Below, piece after piece: positions 26,101 to 38,100 of a DNA stretch of 64,000 bases. How positions within the stretch are numbered: the stretch's first letter is position 1; each line of letters starts with the position of its first letter. The notes under the pieces were generated by a model. That model searched no databases. It had not been told where the DNA came from and saw only the letters and a program-made list of their open reading frames with translations. The DNA comes from Dipylidium caninum (Eukaryota; Platyhelminthes; Cestoda; Cyclophyllidea; Dipylidiidae): positions 558,001-622,000 of the forward strand of contig QEYB01000766.1 of the NCBI GenBank assembly GCA_017562135.1, written 5' to 3'. The translations under genes were made by a program, and so were the position numbers.

Positions 26101-26287
26101 CATTGTTTACCCTTGTAGGTTTTGTGACCGGCTCGAAAGAGCCTGCATCGAGACTATTGAGTCGGGCAAGATGACCAAGGACTTGGCTATCTGTGTTCAT
26201 GGATCCGCCGAGCCGGGCCGGTACCTCAATACCGCGGAGTTCCTCGACGCCATTAGTGAGACCCTCCAACAGCATCGTGCCCCTTGA
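20195..26287 (+). CDS. IDH2: NADP-dependent isocitrate dehydrogenase, probably mitochondrial
   Basis: Oxidatively decarboxylates isocitrate to 2-oxoglutarate, making NADPH. Seven exons: 20195-20383, 20421-20747, 21055-21198, 21423-21559, 21652-21803, 23701-23911 and 26119-26287. Phases match at every junction and the product is 442 residues, close to the animal enzyme. Conserved blocks in order: [65 protein letters not shown], and [20 protein letters not shown] (NADP-binding region). Arg166 matches the substrate arginine mutated in human IDH2 tumours (Arg172). Some 40 residues precede the catalytic core; they start [11 protein letters not shown] and lack acidic residues early, which fits a mitochondrial presequence. 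The first intron is only 37 nt. The gene ends 228 bp from the convergent RNF141-like gene. Confidence 0.95.
21804..23700 (+). other. IDH2 intron 5, about 1.9 kb
   Basis: Between exons 21652-21803 and 23701-23911. It contains a purine-rich (AGA)n repeat near 22,999-23,030. Frames inside show no domain. Confidence 0.7.
22999..23034 (+). repeat. (AGA)n microsatellite
   Basis: About nine GAA/AGA units inside IDH2 intron 5. The short Lys/Arg- or Phe-rich frames across it are repeat artefacts. Confidence 0.8.
23912..26118 (+). other. IDH2 intron 6, about 2.2 kb
   Basis: The donor GTGAGT follows the exon ending at 23911 and the acceptor TTGTAG precedes 26119. No gene was recognised inside. Confidence 0.7.
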
Positions 26288-26515
26288 TACCACTACCTTC
26301 TTTGTCATCAGCAGCACTTGTCATCTCTATTAATTTTAGCATCATTGATTCTCCGTTGTATTTTGACAAAAAAAGATGCATGGGAATCTGCCAAAGGTAA
26401 AATAATAAGACACTCACGAAGAGTGTGTATATATACGGAAAATACGTACGGAAGAGAACAGATGGCGCGAAAGACAATTGACAATGGTAGCAAATAATGA
26501 AATTATTAGTCGAGA

Positions 26516-27363
26516 TTAGAAAAGTGGAGTGCCAGCTTTGCAAATGAGATTGATCAGGACAGCCGCCATCTCGCGTCGGCATTCAGAGGAATCTGGATGG
26601 TCAAGAAGGTCCCAAGCTTCTGTATTGCGTGAGCAAGGCTCACGGCAGAGGGGACATTGTTCGCGATTATTGAATGACGCCTGTCTTGCGAAATATCTCG
26701 GAAAGCCTAATTTGCCTACCGCCGCGGGTAACTTGAAGGAGGGCTTAAACCTAAAGAGGGCCTCTAGTTAAAAGCTTCATTAGTAGCGAAAGTGGTTGCT
26801 GAAGGACAACTCACCACTCATCGACGCATTTGCGGCAAAAATTGTGACCACAAGGGAGAATCGCAGAGGGACAAGCGTCGCAGCAGAGAACACATATTTC
26901 GGAATCAACTGTATCGCATTTCGGTTTGGAGATTTTAGTAGGAAGTTCAGTGAAACGTTGGATTTCTTGGTAGAGAACAACAAACTCTCGAAGAGTTAAA
27001 ACGCGATGAGATAAGACGGTTACTCCGTCGGATTCGGTCTGGATACAAATTGTAAGGTTATAAGCCGAGCATTACAATAATGCAGCGAATAGTAGCGGTT
27101 ATTCTCCAGAAAATATTGAACCGAGGGGTGGGGGAACACGCGAAATGAATGTTCAACCCAGTTTTCCCGAAGGACTTTGTGATTCTAGACAAAACAGTGT
27201 GAGGTGACGCTGTCATACATTTCATTTGCGGATAAGACCATTTTGTTAAAGTCGGAAAATGAGAGGGAATTAACTATTTTTTCAATTGCAGCAGTTTTCC
27301 TCAAGAGATCTTTAGCTTCTTGGGTTAACTCATCCAACGTGTAACTCACATTATACGTGAAAT
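26516..27363 (-). CDS. RNF141: RNF141-like RING finger protein, 5' end not resolved
   Basis: A likely E3 ubiquitin ligase by family. The exons are short: 27363-27219, 27184-27076, 27038-26815 and 26750-26516, with matching phases throughout. Introns of 34 and 37 nt separate the first three. The N-terminal part aligns by eye with RNF141 (SLSFSDFNKMVLSANE, then FWRITATIRC, then LREFVVLYQEIQRF). The C-terminal RING is C-V-L-C…PCGHNFCRKCVDEW…CPLC. Between the sixth and seventh ligands is a longer-than-usual loop of about 35 residues; it depends on the acceptor at 26751. The tail (WDLLDHPDSSECRREMAAVL) resembles the RNF141 C-terminus. The stop codon is at 26518-26516. The 5' edge of the first listed exon is an acceptor (CACAG) at phase 1, so a start-codon exon lies further upstream and was not found. 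Confidence 0.8.
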
Positions 27364-29126
27364 CTGTGCCAGATTAGTAAAGTTACTCAATACCATTTAA
27401 TGAAGTGTTCATTTCTCACTCTAATTTCAGTATTGGAACACTGAAAGGTAGGTGATGCAGACGTGCGGTCCCCCTGGAATTAACAATGGATTGCACAAAA
27501 GCTTTGTAGAGATAGGCAGGAAAAGGGTTAAGATGTAAACGCCACCATAAATCGTTGTTTTTTTCACAAGACAGAGCCTAAAAGATGGTAATAAAAAGAA
27601 TAATAGATACACGAATCTCCGCAAAAAAACACATGGGCGAATGCTGGTGGCGGGTACGCAGCCAACCGTCGTTTACATAAATATATACACTTGAAATGAG
27701 AGAAAATAAGAAATTAAGACCTAGTGCAAACTACTAAGTCTGGATTGCCAGGCCTAGTAAGAACACTCGAAAACTGTAAGGGAACCGAGAGAGGAACAAA
27801 TCCCGGGCGAATCACAGTTTCTATAAACGCAGTGATTAATTTTAACAAAATATAGCATGTAAGCTTTGTACTAGATACCGCGGACAGTCGCCCACCGTTA
27901 TGGCATTTTTATCAATTATTATACATGGTTTCGTTAAGAGATGAGCTTGTTTATAACGAATAAAGATTTTGTCTTCAAGAACTGTTCTGATGCATTTACG
28001 CGGGTACAGAATTATAGAGGCCACTTCCGACTCTTGAAGCTATTCTTTAATCACTTCATTTACCTGCTGGTTTCTATAGGTTCTCAAGGCTACTAACGGA
28101 CGATTTATCCCACTTATATCTAATTGAATTGACGAAAACCAATCATTTAAAACATCTGTTCAGATTTTCGACGGGAAATTAAATCACATACCGTACCTGT
28201 CCCAAGAGCTAAAAACGCCGCTCAGTCATACTAAAACTAACAATCTCCAATAAAAATATTGCTCTGACATCTGTTGCAAAGTAGGCAAAATTCGATTTAT
28301 TTTGCGGTCTATTAACACCCAATACTACTTATCTAGTGTAAGCTTTTCTTGCAGTGGTCAAAATCGCACACGCATTCGCTACTTCGTCATTTGTTAGGAA
28401 GAAACTTCGAATGCAAGACTAGAATCCCACTTCGGTGGTATAATACAAGGCACGTTAGGAGGAAAATCGATATGACTCGTTGGTATTTGGATTTGAATTG
28501 CAGAAAGCAAACTTCTAAGTGGTTAATCTTACGGAAAGTAAAAAAAAATTCGATCGTCGCCACACGCCTCCCCCCTCGAGCCCGCCGTCCGCCACCAATA
28601 CCCGATTTCATGAACGGAGCATACCACTAAAAACCTCTTCAGACTTCCTTAACCGCATACATGTAGCGACCCTTTGCGAGGTAGAACCCAGATTCACATT
28701 TCTGGCTTCACATCAGTGGAGGGTAGACAACACCGGGAAAACTTACTGATAGGGGTGAACAATCAATTGAATTTGGTGCCTGAGTTAATGCAAAGACGAC
28801 CCTCCTCATTCACTATTACTCCTTACTTATAATAAACGAAGTGATCTTAAGCCACATCAATCTTCATGTTTAAACATATTATGGTTTGGATGAGATCTCG
28901 AGGCGTCAAGTGAACTCCATTTCAAGGCCCAATAGAGTATAAATTCACCACGAGCAGTTAACGACGCATTAAAGCGACACCTAAAAAGCAGACAGGAAAA
29001 CTCGAGCAGTTCAATCATACAAATACTACTTCCTTTTGCCAAAAATCCCGGTGAAGCTTGAGAAGTCATCCTCAAAAGTTGAGGTCGCATAACAACATTT
29101 AATAATTGTTTCTACAAAAAAAGTAT
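27364..29126. other. AT-rich stretch between RNF141-like gene and RRP5
   Basis: About 1.8 kb without a recognised exon. It should hold the first exon and promoter of the RNF141-like gene and the RRP5 3' UTR. No ATG-containing exon with a suitable donor could be chosen. Confidence 0.4.
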
Positions 29127-32100
29127 TCAATCGTGGAAAAGCTTATTGATCGAAGCGTGATCCTTCTCGGGCAATTTCTGCAAAGCGCTTTCGCGAACGG
29201 ATCTAAGTAACGGAAAAGAATGCAAATGCACTTAGTCGCACATGTAAAAATTTGTCAGTTGGCAGTAAGAAGCCTCAGAATCAAATTGCAAATGCATGGA
29301 CAAAAAGAATGGGATAATTACTTACCCGGCCTCAGCAGCCTTTCCCGCGGACTTCAGGAGCTGTATTGAAGTGAGATAGATTATTTTCCTCTGAGGGTGG
29401 GCCGCAAGCTGCTCCTCTAGAAGTTTTATTGCGCGGTCCACGTCGCCAAACTGAAACTCCAGTTGGGCGCAACTAGAGAACAATTTTCAGAGCATGCCAT
29501 TCCAAAGTGCATTATTATCCAAACGGAAATGTTAATAATCGGCAGGTTACTCTGAGTTCTGTGTATAGGAAAAGTTTAGCATCGATACTTTGAGGTGCTT
29601 ACGAAATCAAGTTACGTGAAAAAGGATTTTTAGGCTTAAGATGTAGAAAAGGAAACGGGGGCAGTAAATTCTACACTAAGAATGAGAATGCGCTCTCTAA
29701 AGACTCCTTCCTCATCGTAAAGTTTGGGCAATCCATGTAAATACAAACGAGCAATTTCGTCGAACGAGAAACTAAGTATCCAAAATCAAGTAACTCTATT
29801 TTTAACTTTCTTAATCTCATGCGAACTACATGGATTGAGATGGGCTGTTTGTTTTCCGCTAAGCGCTTCATTTGCTTACCATCAGAGGTGAAAATAATTT
29901 TGAGTGGCGGTTAGTACAACTACAGATAAATGTTGGTGAATTTTCTACCAATAGAGAGGAGAGACTGCCGAAATATGTAGACCATTACAGAAGCGGGAAG
30001 ACTAAGTAAATTCACAGTTGGACTGAAAAGGCATTGAAAACAGAAAAATTACCCGATGGCGAATTTGGGGAGGTGAGAGAGACGCAGAATCTGGCCAGCA
30101 TTGCGTTGCGCCTCTCGGGCGCCGGCCACATCGCCAGCTCGGAAACGAGCTCGAATCAAAAGCAGCCAGGCCACACTCGACTTCGAGTGACGCCGGACGA
30201 ATTTCTTTGCCATTTCCACCGCATGCTGACAACATTAAGGTAGAAGAGATAACTACCAAGTCAATTGAATATTTTACGGTCCTTTAGAGTACATGTGGGA
30301 AGTGCACGAAAACTCTACGCATTGAAACGTCCTCAAAAACCAACGCTCACGACCAAGACTTCCTTTTACCCCTAGGACCTTAGAGGAAGTAAATTTATCG
30401 AGCCTAAAAGAGCAAGAGGAAATACGTTGCACACCTCAAAGAGGTTAGCAGACTTTCAAGTCCAAGATTCCCCGGAGCCACGTACATTGAGGCGAAACAA
30501 TGAATAGGTAATGCCAAGAACAAGCTTAATTTAAAGATCACGATGGGTCTTGTGGAAAGAATGCGTGAAATAGGCAATTCAAAATTATGGTAGTCAAGAC
30601 AACCAAAAAACGACTAATTCGAATATCTTATTTCAGGAAAATTTTCCCGAAACTAAAGGAAAATAAATTAAAGCATTGTTAAAAGTTTACATTTTAAATG
30701 AACTAATCTTCAGGTAGTGTGTAACGAAAAAAGGAAGAAGTTATGTTGCCTTTCCATAGTTAGACCTAGGCATACAAATAATAAGGGATTCAGGTTGACG
30801 TTGCAGGGTAAATGATGGCTGTGTCAGCGCAACTAGAATAATAAGGGCCGCGAAGAGGATTACATATCAATTGTTCCCCATAAAAATACAAAAAAGGCAG
30901 ACAACGCGTTAGATTGAAAGTGAAGCCGGGTATATTTCCAGAGAACAGTGGACACGACTGCTTGACCTTTCATTCAGGTTAATGAAAGGTCTGCCGAACA
31001 ACTCACCGAGTGTAATCCAGCTGTGGAAAGAGTATTTATGGCGCGACGGGTTATGGTCACACGATCCAACTGTTCGATGCGGCCGATGACTGCATTCAGG
31101 AGGGGCAAGTTGGTGGTGGATGAGGAGGTATCGGCGGTGAAGTGGTCTTTTTCCCGGACGTCTGCAGAGACAGAGGTAACGGCAACAGTACTTTCCAGAC
31201 GAAGAAAGGAGAGAAGGATGGAACCTATGAAATCGTCTGCACTTCCGAGGTTGGCAGAACCTTGAGCAGCAGTCGGAGAGTCGAGAGCGCGTTGGAGGAC
31301 GGCCCGGGCTCGAACGACATCGCCCGCCCCCTGGTGGTGAGCGGCGTAGAGTATCCAAAGGCGCGAGTTCTGTGGCGCGTTGCGTACAGCCACTTCATAC
31401 TCTTCCACCGAGGAGATATGCGGCAAAGGACAAGAAGGCTCAGTTGATGAGGTCGCTTGCGCCACAGCTGCGAGTCGGGACTCGTTCTGCAGATCTGTGA
31501 GGGAGGGAAACACACTAATGAACGCATCTTCAAGATGTAGAGCGAAGTCAAAAAATACACATCTAATCAGAGTTAGTGCCATATTCAAGGGGTAAAAACA
31601 TTCACATCAAAAAACTGATAAGAGAATGTGGACTCATTAAAAACTTGCATTGTTATTAACAGCTTGGTTCGGCAGCCTAAGACAAAAAAATTGCTCAAGT
31701 ATCAAATCAAAAAACGGCTTTGTGTAAGGACAAGGATCCGATGTGACATATGATTCGAACATAGGCTAACCTAAATTCAAGTCTTTCATTTCTACATCCT
31801 CAATTTCATTCTGCTTTAATTGTTTTTCCTGCGCGCACTTCTGTTGCTGTGCGTACTCCTCCTCAGAGTGGAGAGGAGGAAGGAAGTCCGTATAGCGGTC
31901 CCAAAGATCTTCCATCGTAGGTGCGGTGGAGGTGACGTGATCATTGGAGGCCCGACGCCTACGTTTCGGTACCGAAGGTCCGCTTTCAACCACTTCGCTC
32001 GCGGACGCTGAGCGCCGTCGCACGGGCTCGTTGACCAGGCGTCCCCGCAGCGGATTTAGTCTATAAGACAAGCAAAACTGCGCGAAATGTTGCCTTTCTG

Positions 32101-35100
32101 ATGAATAAATGCCGCAAGTATGTGTGTGCACGATTAGTAATGTTAAAAAAGCTTTAACGAGAACAATAAAAAAGGGGTTTAACACATTCTACCATTCGAC
32201 CCGACGCCATGTAAGATCAATCCAATTCGACGAAGAATTTGCCAATAAGCGGTATGGTAAATTGAAAACTTAAGAGTTATTTGACAGGGAAATCCGATCT
32301 TTTGGGTGAAAAGAAGGCATCTTTAAAACTTTCTTAGCAACAATGAAGTCCAAAATAACACAAAATTGAGGTAAGAAGACTGAGGGCATGTTGAGGTAGA
32401 ATTAAAGAAGTCACAGTTAAGTTGAGGCGATATCCCGGCTACATTTTACATAAGCACGCATTTATCCCATAAGATATAAAAGCCTTATTGAAGTAGTGCC
32501 CATAGAGGCCCCCGTGTCACAGCCGAGACCAGAAGGGGATGGAAAAGCTTACGATGTGAGGACTATTTGGACGATGGACCCCGGCTGTCGAGAGGGCTTC
32601 AAGGAGGCAGAAGAGCAGGACACAACCGCGTCCGTCTTGTAGTTCAGGCTAAAATAAAAGATGATTAAAGTTATCCACTTAGTCCAAAAAACTTATACCA
32701 GGAGGCATGTCGATTGAACGTAGGATTCATTAGGGTGGGGCGCAATTTACCATATAAAAAACGAAGTACAAACGGGTAACACATTTTAATCCAAGTCCAT
32801 AAAGAAAATAAATAAATCACTTTGTGGAAATTTAAAATCATCCGAACCTTGTAATGATACTTTTCTTGAATAGGCACTTGACGATTGCATTCATGGGGTA
32901 TTTAATATTAAATCCGGGTTCTGATACTTCTCAGGGTTCCACATACGTCTAAAATAAAAAAAAAAAAACTAGCTGAAGGAGGATGCATGATCGGAGTAAG
33001 GGACAACTCCGGTGATTACAACTCACAGGTCAGAAGTCTCAGTAGAAACGTAATAGACTTTAGAAGGTCGTTTTGAAGGCACATCTTCTTCGTCTCCTAC
33101 CGGCACAATTTCGTCTCCCCTGCCGATCTGTGCTTCTACTTCGTCCTCCACCTCTTTCTCCCCTGCTGTTTTCATGGCAACTGATTCCGCAGTGGTGTCT
33201 GCTCCACGATCTTGCACGTCGATGATGCGACAGGTTAGCCAGACGCTGTTTCTAGGGTGCCGGGGAAAGTGCAAAGTGGCTGAGGGCTCTGCAGTGAGAG
33301 ATTTTGACATGCAAGAGACGTGAAGCAGACCCCGAGCGTCGTTTGGCAAAAGAAGACGCCAGCTTATGCCAGAGACGCCCAAGAACATGGTGCACACTAA
33401 GTCCCCCACTTCTGGATCCTTTTCTAAAATAAACATTTTGCATACCTAATGTAGATATAGTAAAGCATGGTCCAGAGAGAAGGAAACTTATACCTACAAA
33501 ATAGCTAAAAAATTTATTTACACTGCTATCAGTCCTGTGCCCAGAAGAGGTATCCGCCCCATTTGCTACCCTTGATATGGAAGCAAAAACTTCTGTTTAC
33601 CTCAGAGGAAATGATTAGGAGAAATTTAAAACCAACAGCACATTCATACTACCTTCATTAACACTTATGCTGCTCTTACAAAAGCTATTATAGTAGATTT
33701 TTTTGTATAATAGATAGAAAAGACGCCGAAAACAGGACACATCTTATAAAAATATGAGAAGACATTTGGCTTGCCAACTAACAAATAATATGGCTGGGGA
33801 ACAGGTAGTGGAAAGGGTTAATAAAAAAGAAGGATAACGGCGACATCTTAGCGGGTTCCTTAGATTTTATTGTTCGGGTACATTTCGCGACGGTCACATT
33901 TTGGAACATGACAATAGCCAGGCAGTTGTTCAGCATTAAATGAAATAAGACTGAAATAGCAAAGTAGCTACGTAATATTGAAAAGTTTATTTTTGAGATG
34001 GTATCATTTTTTTGCCAGTATCGTGCTAAATCGCTGGTGAATAAATAACGTAATATTTAAAGAAATTTAAAATGAAGCAGCCACTCAAGACCTTTCCAAA
34101 AGTATTCCCAGAAATACTATTTAAATGGAAAAAAAACAACGCACAAAGTGCCAAGTCATAGTAACCAAGATCAAATAGACGAATTCATGTCAAGCCAGAA
34201 ATTATAAAGAGCGGACTACGGCCCACCTATGAACGAAATCCGGGCCACGCGAAGAGACAGGGGTAGTCTAGCACCGCCCACGCCCTCCAACGCCATGGTG
34301 GAGGGCGCATTGACCACAATGGCATTGTGGAAAACTGTGCCGCGAGGGGGCGGAGAACGGAGAAAGTCCCGTGCCGCCTTGGCGGTGGGTGCGAGGTCGA
34401 CCAGGCGGCAGATTAGGCGGGCGCGTAGCTCCCGCGAGCCTAGCGTTTGTGGCAGACGGAAAAGGGCGGTTCGGCCCTTGAGTCCTATGAAAAATACCTT
34501 AGGGAGACGGGCACCCAGGGATATCAAGGATTCCAAGGGTGCTAGTGGAGATGTCTCGGTCTCCGTCTTAACCACAGCTTCATATGTTATATTTGTTTTG
34601 AGATTCCTTCTCAGGGGGTCGTAGATTGAGAGAGTTGCAAAGAAGGGCTTGTTAGCGGATGTCCTCATACAGGGCACTTCACTGAAGAGCAAAAAACAAT
34701 TCCTCTAAACATCACTTCCTTAAAATGTAAGTAAACTTTTGGGCTGTCGTCTACACTTGCAGACAAACATTGACACATTTAAAACAGTATGCTTCGACAG
34801 AAAACAATGTGGACCGCTGGGCTAGAAGAAAATGTGCGCTTCAACAGGAAGCGTAATCGAGCTGGCACCAAGAGAAACCAGAATGGTAACGTGAAGTTGT
34901 AACATGCCTGCGAATAGTGACACGGTTAAGCTGACCGAGGGCCCAGGCGTTCCCTCCGATGATGTCGTTAAAGCACCGACGGGCCGGCAGTACCGCCAGG
35001 TGACCCAGTGCGTGTTGTTTCAGAGCAACCACCACAACATCGCACGCGTTACCCAGGGAGACGACGACGGAGGAGATTCTCTGACCAAGGCGCACCTGTG

Positions 35101-38100
35101 ACCGCGAAGGTTGTGGGGTAGAAATAATGTAAGTCTTAATTGGTTGCCGAATATGGAAAAATTCTTGATATCTCGTAGCGGAAAATGATCTCTCTCAACC
35201 CCCCAGCGTGTCTATTTGTGTTTCTATTCGCAGACTTGTGTCAAACTAATATTATTTCATACTTCGGTCTACCGAAATTAATTCCGCAACGCCCTAAAAA
35301 TTATCTCAAAAGTAGCATTTGGCAAATTTCGAGGATGCATGAGTGATTGTGCATCATCAACCTGAAAGGAAACTGTATTTTAGTGAAGAAAAAGGTCTCG
35401 ACGAGGGGAGCAGAGAAGAATACAGAGTAAAGGAAGACAAAAAATGATGGAATAATTACTCTGTCAGAAACTGAAACCAGAAATCCGTAGGGTATCTAGA
35501 AAAAGACGGTCGCCAAGTGCTAAATTGTTAACCCAATATTTGCATGCTCATAAATTACACAAAAGATATTAAATATAAAAGGGGCAGATTGTTAAATTTT
35601 GATAGGTTTCAGTCAATTACCGTAATACAATCGAAAAATGTTTTAATCGCTCAACCAACTCGGGCAATGTATGCAGACATTGGTGAATGAAGAGTGTGGA
35701 TTATAATACTCCGATAATGTTTGTATAAGTAAAACAACAAAAATGATGGGGATCTGACGTGACATAAGCTATAAACGATGACTTCATGACTCAAATTGCA
35801 AAGAAGTGTTCTGTAAAGGTCATTGAGCAGTAATTACTTGAAAGTGATGTTCAAGAGGAAGCGAAAGGAAAAGGGTAGCCAGGAATACCCGAATTAAGAG
35901 TGACTTGGTGAATAAGGGCATATAAAGCGGAAACAAATTGTAACGCAAAATTCTATTATAAACTGACAAACCTTCATGGCATCAGAGGCAAATTCCCCTC
36001 CGATGCGTTGTTTGACTCCACGCAGGAGCCAAGGTAGAAGAGCAACCTCAAGACGGCCCACGTCGAGGTTGGGGAGAGTGACTACAGCGGGGTAGACACT
36101 GCCAACTTCGCATTCCACATCCTCTGTGTTAGGTAGCAAGGCGGCGGCTGGCACTTTCGTTCCACTCGAGTCTCCTGCCATCATCGCCATGCCCATAACA
36201 GCATCCTCAGTGAGTTGGTCAACTTGAAAAGAAACTACCTCGCCCAAGACGAATTTCGACAGTTGGCTCAACTCGTCCACTGCAAGAAATACATCATTTA
36301 ATTGGATAAGTCAGCGTACAAATGAATTAACTCAAATCTGTTCACAGTGGAATTGCAGTTGTTGATAAAACATGTTCTCGCCATACTAAACCAATGCTCT
36401 ACATTAAGACTAGATTTAATGTGTAATAGGACAGAGAGCAGTCGATGTTAAGAGATCTTAATGGAAGTAAAAACTAAGAAAGCCATTATAACGGACCCAT
36501 CAACAAATTTGGTAGATGAGTTAAATGCAAGTGATTTACCGGCGACCAAGGGGAGACAAGTGAAGGAGGATAATAGAAATTAAGGAATTTTCGGGAATGT
36601 AGAAAGCCGAACTTAGCGAACGGTGTTTAAAGGTATGGAGTTTTGACTATAATCGAACTTTGGCCGCTTTTTTGAGGCAAACCTCGTTTACGGTAAACAC
36701 AATTCAGACGAAAATTCCGTCGTCCATAAAAGCGCATATTTTACTGGCAGGCCAGCAAAATTAAAAAAATACTGCATTAAAATTAGGGTAATTCAAAGTT
36801 GAGCAAGTGTATCATGACATATTTAATCAGGACCGTCCGTGCTAAACGTACATTCGGTGAGTGAGATCTCGGGAAGAAAAGATGTTACGATAGTGCAAGC
36901 AGAATGTGAGTAACCGATTTCGAAAAATAAGATAATGGCTAACAATATCCGCTGCATTAGAGTGGTATCTAGAAGGGGAAACTTAAATGGATTTACTTCT
37001 TGATCTATTACAGGTATGGCTAACACGTCAGTGGAGAATTCCCCGTTTCCAAATACTTGAGTAGCGAAACTGATTCCTTACTCACAACTCAGTCGCCGCA
37101 TAAAAATTTACAAAAAATATTCCGTTAAGGTTAACTCGCTTGTTATCAAGTCATAACCCCTTAACACAAGCTTTTGCAATAAAAAAAACTATTTATTTAT
37201 TAACGTTTGACATGAGTTAGAAGCAGATACATTTCATGTTCTTCGTTCTTCCCTTAGTATCACGTTAATAAAACAAACCATAAGAAGACCTTAAACAATA
37301 GACAAAAGGGAATGCATACCACGGGAAAATATCCATCGACACTCTTCCAAATAGCGTTGGACGCGAACGACTGCCGCCCCCACATACTGCTCCGCGGCAG
37401 AGCCGTATGTGTCGAGCATACGGAGAGAGAGAAGAAAACGCTGTTGTTGTGCACTCAAATTCACCACTTTAGCTTCAACAGTTGTGCCGATGGGCAGGAG
37501 GAGGTGCCAGTCAATGTCTTCCCGCGCTCGACGATCCGAAAGATAACGTTTAGGCACAAGGCCTCGAAATCCGCCCGGAAGTTCGACGAAAACGCCGTAG
37601 TCCTTGTGGTGAGCCACCCAACCCACCCACTGACTGCCTACCTGAAAAGTCAAGAAAACCCACTTCGGTAACTGTCCCTCGCCTTATCATCTAAGGGCTA
37701 AAAACGATCTTAAAGCTACTTTTATTCTAGTCTGGATAGACACTCATTTCCATCAACAATATATGTGCTTCCATTCAATGCGAAACATATACCAATCCTT
37801 TATAACTATTCTTTGTATACGGAGAAAAAAATGAGTTTAGAAGGGCATACCATATACATGCATATATCTCACGAAACAAAATTGGTATCTCAGACGAAGA
37901 AGGCACAATTTTAGTTTTGGAGCAATAAAGTGGGTAACATTTTAAACAATGATATAAATAGCCAAGCGAACACTCACTACAAGTTGATCAAAACTGCGGA
38001 GAAATCCACTGCTCCTGAAACCTGTCTTTTGATCCTCTGCAGCTGCCACAAGAGATGATTTAGCTGAGACGACTATTCCCGTGGTGGTGACACCGACAAC

